From a virus, in IMG/VR virus record IMGVR_UViG_3300049048_000105, positions 1-51,234 of that record: 51,234 nucleotides of DNA; one strand, 5' to 3'. The notes beneath the pieces are model-generated. The model had not been told where the DNA came from. It saw only the letters and a program-made list of their open reading frames with translations, and did not search any database. This document shows, piece by piece, positions 22,792 through 30,060 of the stretch. Each line of letters opens with the position of its first letter. Positions within the stretch are counted from its first letter, which is position 1. The translations under genes and the position numbers were made by a program.

Positions 22792-23231
22792 TGGACTTTT
22801 TTCGCGATAAGGTCTTTGAGCCTGGGCGTGGCTCTGCTCGCACCGCAGATGCGGTTCTGGTTTCGCTCGTAAAAGTAGTAGAAGTTATTCAATATAAGCA
22901 TATCCCCGTTACTCTGTACGTGAATGGATTTATCATCACTGGTGAACTCATCTCCTTCAAGAACTTTTTTGAAATGACGGTGTCCAGACTCAACGATGTT
23001 TTTCCAAAGAATGAAGACCCGACTCCATTCGATGATCTCATGCGTGATTTCACCAACAGCCTGTCTGCATATGTCCGACCCAAGACTATCGATGCTGTTG
23101 GTGAGCCGGTCTTTTTGCAGCTTCAAATGCCCACCATTATCCATACGAACAGTACATACAACGTGGGATTGCATTGTCGTATGCGAATCGACGCCGTTGA
23201 TGCCTGGAGCTTTGGGGCCAACCCGTACTGA
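22791..23231 (+). CDS. GvpU-like protein
   Basis: 146 aa. The segment PVTLYVNGFIITGELISFKNFFEMTVSRL resembles the core of gas-vesicle accessory protein GvpU (beta hairpin, xSGxLIS, then a helix). It begins at ATG 22791, overlapping the mini-protein stop. No other gas-vesicle gene is seen, so if the similarity holds it is an isolated relative doing something else. The remainder has no motif. AT-rich. Confidence 0.55.
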   Translation: MDFFRDKVFEPGRGSARTADAVLVSLVKVVEVIQYKHIPVTLYVNGFIITGELISFKNFFEMTVSRLNDVFPKNEDPTPFDDLMRDFTNSLSAYVRPKTIDAVGEPVFLQLQMPTIIHTNSTYNVGLHCRMRIDAVDAWSFGANPY

Positions 23232-23248
23232 CGTGTCATCCTGTTTGC

Positions 23249-23294
23249 TAGCAATTGCTACCATGTCCCTGGTATCAATCGCTAGCGATCGCTA
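23249..23294. promoter_or_regulatory. Two perfect TAGC-type palindromes
   Basis: TAGCAATTGCTA (23249-23260) and TAGCGATCGCTA (23283-23294) are 12-base perfect palindromes 34 bases apart, both preceded by GC. They lie just after the GvpU-like gene, before the next palindrome. Probably protein-binding sites. Confidence 0.55.
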
Positions 23295-23306
23295 ACCAGG
23301 ATCAAA

Positions 23307-23323
23307 TTCCGAACGCGTTCGGA
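23307..23323. promoter_or_regulatory. Palindrome TTCCGAACGCGTTCGGA, copy 2
   Basis: Same element as at 15547, here 7 bases before a terminator hairpin and upstream of the methyltransferase gene. Confidence 0.65.
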
Positions 23324-23330
23324 CTATGAC

Positions 23331-23357
23331 GAACCCCTGCCGAGCTGGTGGGGGTTC
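23331..23357 (+). terminator. Terminator, first copy of duplicated module
   Basis: GAACCCC and GGGGTTC form the stem, followed by TCTGTGTTT. The palindrome plus this hairpin recur at 25351-25403. Confidence 0.75.
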
Positions 23358-23450
23358 TCTGTGTTTCACCCTGTAGCCCACGCGACTTGACTCTCCCGCA
23401 CCCTCCTGCGATACTGCCGCCCATTCACCATCTGTGCGGAGAAACCCCGT

Positions 23451-25085
23451 ATGCCTCAGCCCATCACTGGCAATACCCTCTACTATGGCGACAACCTCAT
23501 CATCCTGCGCGACTATATTCCCAGCGAAAGCGTCGATCTCGTCTACCTCGACCCACCCTTCAACTCCAACCGGAACTACAATGTGCTGTTCAAGGATGAA
23601 GGTGGCAAGGAGAGTGAGTCCCAGATCGTTGCCTTTGAGGATACCTGGCACTGGAACCGCGTAGCTGAGGATACTTATACTGACCTCATAACAAACGCAG
23701 CTCCGGCCGTCAGCGACATGATTGGCGCGCTCCGTGGCTTTGTCGGTACCAACCAGATGATGGCTTATTTGGTGATGATGGCGGCCCGCCTGGTCGAGCT
23801 GCACCGCGTGTTGAAGCCAACGGGAAGTCTCTATCTGCACTGCGATCCAACGGCAAGCCATTACCTCAAAATCATTTTGGACACCATTTTTGGAGTAAGT
23901 GCTTTTCGGAATGAGATCATCTGGAAGCGGACAAGTAACCATAGTGATGCGAACCGCTATGGTGCTGTTCATGATGTCATCTTCTTTTACTCAAAATCGT
24001 CTCAATGGGTATGGAATAAACAGTACATGCCTCGGGATGACTCTGCCTTGAAAACACATGACCTTGCCCGTGATCCTGATGGACGGATATATCGTCTCGA
24101 TAATATGTCAGCTGCCGGTCAAGGCCCAGCGCGTACCTTTGGTGACAAGCAGCTTGAACCGCCTATAGGAAATCACTGGCGTTTTTCACAAGAAAATATT
24201 GATCGGTTTTTGCAAGAAGGCCGCATCGTATTTACTAAAAACGGAAAACCACGATACAAGCGGTATTTGGATGAATCGCCAGGCTTCGCTGTCCAAGATA
24301 CTTGGACCGATATTCAACCTATAAATTCAGGTGCTCGTGAAACATTAGGCTATCCAACTCAAAAACCACTGTCATTATTGGAGCGCATCATTCAATCCAG
24401 TAGCAACCCTGGCGACATCGTGCTCGATCCCTTCTGTGGATGTGGGACAACGATCGCCGCAGCCCAGAAGCTCGGCCGAACATGGGTTGGCATTGATATA
24501 ACCCACCTCTCGATTGCGCTCCAAAAGTATCGGCTCCAGGAGATGTTTCCCGGCATCTCGTTCAAGGTCGTGGGCGAACCAAAGGACATTGGCGCAGCCC
24601 ACCAGCTCGCCAGCGAGGACCGCTACCAGTTTCAGTGGTGGGCCTTATCGCTGATCAAGGCACGGCCGCTCGGCGGTGACAGCGGCAGCAAGCAGGGCAA
24701 AAAGGGCAGTGACAAGGGAATCGACGGCGTGATTACCTTCATCGACGACGCGACGAATAAGCCCAAGAAGGTCCTGGTGCAGGTGAAGTCTGGCAAGGTC
24801 AAGAGCGGAGATATCCGCGACCTGGTTGGCACGCTCCAGCGTGAGGGCGGCGCGATCGGCGTCTTCATCAGCCTTGAACCAGCCTCGAAAGATATGACCA
24901 CCGAAGCCGTGAGTGCCGGCTACTATGACTCACCTGGCTGGGGCAAGAAGTACCCTCGGGTGCAGATTCTCACCATTGAGGCGCTCCTGCGTGGTGCCGA
25001 GGTGCAGATGCCGCCGGCCTATGGCACGTTCAAGCAGGCCCAGCGGGCATCCACCGATACTGATCAAATAGGCTTCGATGTCTAG
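23451..25085 (+). CDS. DNA methyltransferase fused to Mrr-like nuclease domain
   Basis: 544 aa. A beta-class order of motifs: [13 protein letters not shown] (motif IV, about residue 26) comes before [13 protein letters not shown] and WVGIDIT (motif I, about residue 320). The last 150 residues contain [11 protein letters not shown] and VLVQVKSG, the Asp...Gln-x-Lys core of Mrr/PD-(D/E)xK nucleases. So modification and possible cleavage are on one chain. It may protect the element or restrict rivals. It lies between two copies of a palindrome-terminator module. Confidence 0.88.
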   Translation: MPQPITGNTLYYGDNLIILRDYIPSESVDLVYLDPPFNSNRNYNVLFKDEGGKESESQIVAFEDTWHWNRVAEDTYTDLITNAAPAVSDMIGALRGFVGTNQMMAYLVMMAARLVELHRVLKPTGSLYLHCDPTASHYLKIILDTIFGVSAFRNEIIWKRTSNHSDANRYGAVHDVIFFYSKSSQWVWNKQYMPRDDSALKTHDLARDPDGRIYRLDNMSAAGQGPARTFGDKQLEPPIGNHWRFSQENIDRFLQEGRIVFTKNGKPRYKRYLDESPGFAVQDTWTDIQPINSGARETLGYPTQKPLSLLERIIQSSSNPGDIVLDPFCGCGTTIAAAQKLGRTWVGIDITHLSIALQKYRLQEMFPGISFKVVGEPKDIGAAHQLASEDRYQFQWWALSLIKARPLGGDSGSKQGKKGSDKGIDGVITFIDDATNKPKKVLVQVKSGKVKSGDIRDLVGTLQREGGAIGVFISLEPASKDMTTEAVSAGYYDSPGWGKKYPRVQILTIEALLRGAEVQMPPAYGTFKQAQRASTDTDQIGFDV

Positions 25086-25094
25086 CAGGTCAAA

Positions 25095-25112
25095 AACCGA
25101 ATGCGTTCGGAA
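25095..25112. promoter_or_regulatory. Palindrome AACCGAATGCGTTCGGAA, copy 3
   Basis: Variant of the five-copy palindrome between the methyltransferase stop and the small zinc gene, about 30 bases before its start. No hairpin follows this copy. Confidence 0.6.
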
Positions 25113-25142
25113 ATCATGTGCTCGTATGGGGAGGGATAGCAT

Positions 25143-25334
25143 ATGGCGAAGGGGTGTCGGGATTGCAAGCGCTGCACTGAAGCGGTCGCAACTGGGTGTA
25201 TTCTCAGTCCGTTCCGGCTTGTCTTGTGGGTCATGACATTTTGGAACATTGGGCTGTTCGTTCGAAAATGCCCCCAGTGTGGGCATCGCATGCGCCTGCA
25301 CCAGCGCCGCGCGGACGGCTCATTCAAGGACTAG
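25143..25334 (+). CDS. Small Cys-rich protein with hydrophobic segment
   Basis: 63 aa, GGGAGGG upstream. CRDCKRC near the N terminus and CPQCGH near the C terminus flank a hydrophobic stretch (PFRLVLWVMTFWNIGLF). It is probably a zinc-binding membrane-associated peptide. It is bounded by palindromes on both sides and may travel with the methyltransferase. Confidence 0.65.
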   Translation: MAKGCRDCKRCTEAVATGCILSPFRLVLWVMTFWNIGLFVRKCPQCGHRMRLHQRRADGSFKD

Positions 25335-25350
25335 GGTTTACGGCCTCAAA

Positions 25351-25368
25351 AACCGAACGCGTTCGGAA
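25351..25368. promoter_or_regulatory. Palindrome AACCGAACGCGTTCGGAA, copy 4
   Basis: Same element, followed 8 bases later by the second terminator, matching the layout at 23307-23357. Confidence 0.65.
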
Positions 25369-25376
25369 TATGAAAA

Positions 25377-25403
25377 GAACCCCCGCCGTGATGGTGGGGG
25401 TTC
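25377..25403. terminator. Terminator, second copy of duplicated module
   Basis: GAACCCCC and GGGGGTTC around GCCGTGATGGT. It lies between convergent genes, so it may stop transcription from both sides. Confidence 0.75.
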
Positions 25404-25428
25404 TGTGCATTCATCGGACCAGCTGCAG

Positions 25429-25920
25429 TTAGGGCATAGCGACTCGGAAGGGGCCAGGCCGCGGGGTGCCGCCAGGCGCGTAGGTTAGGACCACGTCCTT
25501 GGCATCGGCCTTGATCTCCCAGGCGAGGTTTCCGCGCTCCTTCGTGCCCTGGAGCATAAACCCGCCTCCCTTCCACTGTGGCTCGGGGGCGAAGTAGTTG
25601 GCCGGAAACTCAATCCCCGATCCGTCGCGCACGCGCATCCCACTGGGCGACGTGGTGAATTTGTCGCCGGCGCCGACATTTTCGATCAGCACCTCCACCA
25701 GCAGGTAGGCTACTCCCTCCTTAGCCTGTGCCCCCATGCCGCCCATCTCTGTCTTACGCTCGGCACTGACGACCGTGAACGCTACACCAGCGCTTTCTAC
25801 ACGCTCGCCTACGGCCGCAATTGGCGGCGCTGAACTCGTTGGTATCGCTGTAGGCTCTGCGGCGCCTCCACAGCCCGCCAGTGTGACCAGAGCGACCATC
25901 AGGATGATCAACCTTCGCAT
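25429..25920 (-). CDS. Lipoprotein with DUF4352-like domain
   Basis: 163 aa from ATG 25920 (GGAGG upstream). Signal peptide with lipobox: MRRLIILMVALVTLAGC, Cys18 or nearby as the lipid site. A Pro/Ser/Thr linker, then a beta-sandwich pattern (VGERVESAGVAFTVVSAERK, AYLLVEVLIENVGAGD, GIEFPANYF) of the DUF4352 type. An extracellular anchored protein of this sort could change the host surface in the lysogen. Confidence 0.8.
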   Translation of the reverse strand: MRRLIILMVALVTLAGCGGAAEPTAIPTSSAPPIAAVGERVESAGVAFTVVSAERKTEMGGMGAQAKEGVAYLLVEVLIENVGAGDKFTTSPSGMRVRDGSGIEFPANYFAPEPQWKGGGFMLQGTKERGNLAWEIKADAKDVVLTYAPGGTPRPGPFRVAMP

Positions 25921-25950
25921 AGGACCTCCATCTGATAGAACAATCACCGG

Positions 25951-25966
25951 CAGTATACGCTACAGC
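25951..25966. repeat. Direct repeat CAGTATACGCTACAGC, copy 1
   Basis: Identical to 26945-26960. It contains the last codons and stop (CTA on the plus strand) of the gene at 25960. Confidence 0.75.
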
Positions 25967-26820
25967 TTATCAAGATCAGATTTGGTTTGAGATAATGAAT
26001 CCAGTAACTTTTGTTCTTTTTGCTGTTGCTCTGCTTTTTCTCTGGCTATAAGTTTCTCGTCCAAAATAATTTCAATTGCCAATCTGACATCTTCAAAGAA
26101 TGATAAACATTGTTGTTCTGATAGGGAGTGAATACCCTTACTCATAATTCCGTAAATGATCTTAAGTTTCAAGATTGTTTTCGGGAGATGGCTTTCAAGC
26201 ATTTGAATTTTATCTCCCAACCGTGACTCAGCATATTTTTTCTCATCCCATCCATGCTCCACTTTCGCTACTATATGGGCTTCTTCGATCAGGCTTTCAA
26301 ATACTCGCCGAAGGTATACCAAGGACCCTGCCCCTACTCCATGAGATTTGAGGCCTATAGCTCTTTTCAAGTCAGAGAAATTACTGGAAGATAGGACCTT
26401 GCGATACTTATTTAATTCGGGTGTATCTGTATCGGCAATAGATGGATACTGTCCTACTTTCATTAAGATATTATTGCGAAGTATAAAATGAAAGGTTGTA
26501 ATATGTTGCTTGTTTCTTGAGCAATATCCGGTAAGAGAAAGCCCAAGTGTCTGATCGGATTGCATACGGAAACTCATATTGAGTGTAGTTAGTTTTGGCG
26601 TATTATGGGCTTTGCCTGGGTTATTATTGAATTGAAATATGCTTGTCTGATTACAGTGAATACAATGTGTATCAATAGATCCATCACAGTAAAGAAGATC
26701 TGCAAGTGCTTCTTTATCTGCATCCTCTTCAAGGTTCACATTGAAGCTATCATATAGATGAGCTTTCAACATAATTTCCTTATAACCTGGAAAGGTTTTT
26801 ATAGAATCAGTGTGTGTCAT
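25960..26820 (-). CDS. Unknown accessory protein, possible HEPN fold
   Basis: 286 aa from ATG 26820 (GGGGGAG upstream). A CIHCNQ motif near residue 53 and CSRNKQH near residue 100 suggest a zinc ribbon. The second half is helical (YLRRVFESLIEEAHIVAKVEHG, IYGIMSKGIHSLSEQQCLSFFEDVRLAIEIILDE) and could be a HEPN-like domain. A charged coiled-coil tail follows. Strongly AT-rich, flanked by identical 16-base repeats: inserted cargo, possibly defence. No family recognised with certainty. Confidence 0.7.
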   Translation of the reverse strand: MTHTDSIKTFPGYKEIMLKAHLYDSFNVNLEEDADKEALADLLYCDGSIDTHCIHCNQTSIFQFNNNPGKAHNTPKLTTLNMSFRMQSDQTLGLSLTGYCSRNKQHITTFHFILRNNILMKVGQYPSIADTDTPELNKYRKVLSSSNFSDLKRAIGLKSHGVGAGSLVYLRRVFESLIEEAHIVAKVEHGWDEKKYAESRLGDKIQMLESHLPKTILKLKIIYGIMSKGIHSLSEQQCLSFFEDVRLAIEIILDEKLIAREKAEQQQKEQKLLDSLSQTKSDLDKL

Positions 26821-26904
26821 ACGATGCTCCCCCATAGCCTAAGATTAATAGATCAATCTTAGAGTACAGGAGATCACTTTGCAATAAGTTGCTCTAAAAT
26901 CAAC

Positions 26905-26938
26905 GCCCCGGCCTAGTCCCCATTGACCAGGCCAGGGC
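26905..26938 (-). terminator. Terminator of the late operon
   Basis: GCCCCGGCCT pairs with AGGCCAGGGC (one bulge) around 14 bases, just past the last late gene ending at 26954. Confidence 0.65.
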
Positions 26939-26944
26939 AGCCGC

Positions 26945-26960
26945 CAGTATACGCTACAGC
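26945..26960. repeat. Direct repeat CAGTATACGCTACAGC, copy 2
   Basis: Second copy, holding the stop of the distal tail gene at 26954. The two copies bracket the AT-rich gene 25960-26820. Confidence 0.75.
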
Positions 26961-28687
26961 GCCAGGCGGGCAAACAGCACATCCAGCCGCGGCAGTGGCT
27001 CCTCAGGCGTCACCGAGACCTGCCCGGTCTCCAGGTCCTCGGCCACGTCGGCCACCGTGAAGGTGCGCAGCGAGAAGGTAGACAGGATGGCCGGCAGGTT
27101 GGTGATGGTGATGGTGTCCCCCGGCCGGATCAGCCCGGGCGGATACTCCACGCCGGCCCGGTCGTAGAGTTTGCGGAAGCTGACGCTGCTCTGGGTGGCC
27201 CGCTTCTTCTGGTCGGCCAGGGCGGTGTCGCGGATGAGGGCGGCCTCGGTGGCGCTGCTGGTCTGGGCGCTGATCGTCCGCCGCCGGGTGATGCCGTTGG
27301 CCGCCACGCTGGGCGCATCGGTGGCGTAGGCGGTCACCTGCGGCACGCCGGCGGCATTCTCATACATAACCCGGATGCTGTTGCGGGTGGACTCCACCGG
27401 CCGGCTCAGTTCGATATCGGCCGCCCGCACCGACCACTCGCGGGCGTTGGTCCCTTTGGGCCAGTAGTACAGGTAGGCATCCTCAGTGACGCCATAGGCA
27501 TAGTCCGCCGGCGCCGCCAGCTCGCTGATCACGCTGATCGGCGAGGCGGCCGACCAGGCCTTGTCCAGCAGATCGCGGCCGCTGGAGCGGATGAGCGCCG
27601 TGCTGCTCTTCATGCCGCTCGCCGGGTTGAGCGTCGTCACCTGGCTGAGGATATCGCTCACAATCTCCTGGTCGTAAACCACGATCGCCCGCACCGTGGC
27701 GCCCGCCAGGTGGGCCTTGGTAAACGTCGCGGTGATGGTGCCAACGCCCACCGCCGTCAGCACCACGCTCTCGCTGTCGGCCGCGCCCGAGTTGATGACC
27801 ACCCGCTGGCCCACGTGCAGGTTGGCCGCGTTGGTGCCGGCGGCGGTGCTGACGCTGACCGTGGCCGCGCCGATGGCGATCGCGCCGCTGGTCACCGTGG
27901 TATTCACCATGTTCGTGGTGCTGGTTGCGGCCCGCACATTGGTGAGCTTGAAGTAACAGTCGCCGGTTTCGCCGATGAACAGCGTCGGGGTTGCGGTGTT
28001 ATAGAGCATCGTCGCCACCAGATACTCGGTGGCCGCAAACGCTGCACAGAAGGCCCCCCGAACCACCGTGGTGCTCCCCACCAGGGTCAGGGCATCGCCA
28101 AGGTTCCCCCAGGCGCTGTTGAAGCGCTGGAGCGAGCAGCGCCAGGTGGTATCCGAGGTCTTGTACTCGTAGTCACACTGGAGCACAAGCCATTTGCGGC
28201 TTGAGTCGGCCGGGATGGGCAGGACCTGTGATCCGCTCGTCCCATCGCTGGCGGACACGTTATAGAACTGTTCGTTCTTGCGCGCCGAGATGTAGACCCG
28301 GTTGTTGGTGTCCATCTCATAGCGGTCCTCGCGACGGTTGGCCAGCACGTCTTTGGTCAGCACCGACCAGTGGCTGGTCAGTGTGTCGCTCCACACGGCC
28401 GCGTACTCATCATCCTCGAGCGCGGCGATCAGCAGAATGGCCTCAAAGGCCACGCCGTCGTCGATGAGCTTGGGGGTCATCAGGCGGAACAGGGCGACCT
28501 TGCCCCAGCGGGCCAGGGTCACCAGGCGGATGCGGCTGTCATCGACGTACTGGCTGGCCTCAAGGACGTCCATAGGGATATCGAAGGCCAGGCGCACGCC
28601 GTCCACGCGGGCGTTGCGCGCACGGTTGCTGACGTCGGTGCTGGAGCGGCCGGGGTCCACGATGGCAAGGGTGTACTGCATGGTCAT
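26954..28687 (-). CDS. Distal tail / baseplate structural protein
   Basis: 577 aa. Beta-rich without catalytic motifs. Residues 260-330 are Thr/Ala/Gly-rich with an Ig-like or linker character. The C terminus has GVEYPPGLIRPGDTITITNLP, reminiscent of siphovirus baseplate proteins. It is last in the late operon, after the tape measure and another tail protein, which fits the tail tip or fibre base. The assignment is positional. Confidence 0.65.
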   Translation of the reverse strand: MTMQYTLAIVDPGRSSTDVSNRARNARVDGVRLAFDIPMDVLEASQYVDDSRIRLVTLARWGKVALFRLMTPKLIDDGVAFEAILLIAALEDDEYAAVWSDTLTSHWSVLTKDVLANRREDRYEMDTNNRVYISARKNEQFYNVSASDGTSGSQVLPIPADSSRKWLVLQCDYEYKTSDTTWRCSLQRFNSAWGNLGDALTLVGSTTVVRGAFCAAFAATEYLVATMLYNTATPTLFIGETGDCYFKLTNVRAATSTTNMVNTTVTSGAIAIGAATVSVSTAAGTNAANLHVGQRVVINSGAADSESVVLTAVGVGTITATFTKAHLAGATVRAIVVYDQEIVSDILSQVTTLNPASGMKSSTALIRSSGRDLLDKAWSAASPISVISELAAPADYAYGVTEDAYLYYWPKGTNAREWSVRAADIELSRPVESTRNSIRVMYENAAGVPQVTAYATDAPSVAANGITRRRTISAQTSSATEAALIRDTALADQKKRATQSSVSFRKLYDRAGVEYPPGLIRPGDTITITNLPAILSTFSLRTFTVADVAEDLETGQVSVTPEEPLPRLDVLFARLAL

Positions 28688-28690
28688 CTC

Positions 28691-30058
28691 CTAGCGTGGG
28701 ATCAAGGATGCCGGATGGCGGAAGGCCTGGGTGCGCACGGTGTAGCGGCTGCTGACGCCGAGCGGCAGCGACCAGGCGGCGGTGCCGGGGAACGGCTGCC
28801 AGACCGCTTGCAGCTCCTGGGACTTGGTGAGCAACAACGGGTTGGCATCCAGCGTCCAGAACTCGCGCTGGAAGTTGCCGCCCAGGTCCTGGACTTTCGC
28901 GGTCGGCGCCGTCGCCGTGAGATAGCGGTGGTCGGCAAACAGCCCGGCCAGGTCGAGCGGCGCAGTGACCGCGCCATGCTGGATAAGCTGGGCCTTGGAC
29001 GCCTCCACGATGAACAGCCGGTCCAGGTCCAGGGTGCCGCCGGTGGACGCCGCCTGAATGCCCAGGCGGATGCCGGTGATGGTGCCGGGCGTCGTGACCA
29101 CGCCGAGCACGACGTAGCGGGCGGCGACCGACAGGCCATCGATGACCTCGGAGCGGCCGCGCACCCAGCGATCGCCGGTTTGCAACTCCACATCGATCAC
29201 ATACTCCTTGCCTAGCAGGTTGTTGCGCACCTCGGCCAGCATCAGCGCCTGCTGGAAGGGGACCGACAGGCCGGGGTTGTTCGTCACGCGACGGGTGGTG
29301 GCGGTCGGCGTGAAGCGCAGGATGCTGGCGGACACCGCGCGGTTGGCGGCCGCATCGGCCAGCGTGCTGTAATCCGTCGCGCCGGACAGCGTACTGGCGG
29401 CGATGGTGCGGAGGTTGGCGCCGACGCCGGCGGTGTTGCTTTCGGTCAGGATGGCGAAGCCATAGGCACTGTCGTGGACGAGGCTGCTGGCATTCGTTCC
29501 GACATACAGCTTGGTGGGGCTGGGCGTGGTGGCGGCGGCCGCAAAGCTGACGGTCTGCACGGTGCCGATGTTCGTCGCTGCGGCCTGGCTGGAGCTGGCC
29601 TCCACGGTGCTGACCAGGAGCGGCCGGCGCATGAAGGAGACGGGCACATCCCTGATCCAGAAGCCGTCCTCAAACTCCAGGATGTTGGGGGCGGCGTTGA
29701 CCATGGGTGTGTCGCCGACGGGGCCGAGGATGACGGCGGTCAGGATCTCGGTGGCGCCCAGCGGCTGGACGCGCCAGAGGACCGGGACGGATTGCCGGCC
29801 ATCGGTGAAGTCCGCGGCGTCGTTCAGGCGGGTGATCAGGGTGGTGTAGTTGGTCAGGCACTCGGCGTAGGTGGTGCCGAAGATGTGGATGACCAGCTCC
29901 TCCGCCGCATCCGTAAACGGAATGTCGCGGAGCAGCGATCGTGAGCGGCCGGGCACGCCCATCGTCCAGCCGTTGGTCTTGAGCTGGTAGGGCGCGGTGT
30001 TCGATTGGGCGGTCAGGGCGAGCGTGGTGCTGCCCGCTTTGGCGATCTCCATCAACAT
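28691..30058 (-). CDS. Tail protein following the tape measure (Dit-like position)
   Basis: 455 aa, ATG 30058 with GAGG upstream. The N terminus (LKTNGWTMGVPGRSRSLLRDIPF, AAEELVIHIFG) and beta-rich body agree with distal tail proteins, followed by a Thr/Ala-rich region (160-270) and a carbohydrate-binding-like jelly-roll region. Directly after the tape measure, 3 bases apart. It probably forms the tail end hub. Confidence 0.65.
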   Translation of the reverse strand: MLMEIAKAGSTTLALTAQSNTAPYQLKTNGWTMGVPGRSRSLLRDIPFTDAAEELVIHIFGTTYAECLTNYTTLITRLNDAADFTDGRQSVPVLWRVQPLGATEILTAVILGPVGDTPMVNAAPNILEFEDGFWIRDVPVSFMRRPLLVSTVEASSSQAAATNIGTVQTVSFAAAATTPSPTKLYVGTNASSLVHDSAYGFAILTESNTAGVGANLRTIAASTLSGATDYSTLADAAANRAVSASILRFTPTATTRRVTNNPGLSVPFQQALMLAEVRNNLLGKEYVIDVELQTGDRWVRGRSEVIDGLSVAARYVVLGVVTTPGTITGIRLGIQAASTGGTLDLDRLFIVEASKAQLIQHGAVTAPLDLAGLFADHRYLTATAPTAKVQDLGGNFQREFWTLDANPLLLTKSQELQAVWQPFPGTAAWSLPLGVSSRYTVRTQAFRHPASLIPR

Positions 30059-30060
30059 GG

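Noticed and set aside
22791-23231. A gas vesicle gene cluster
   Set aside because: Only one gene resembles GvpU; no GvpA or other vesicle gene is present nearby.
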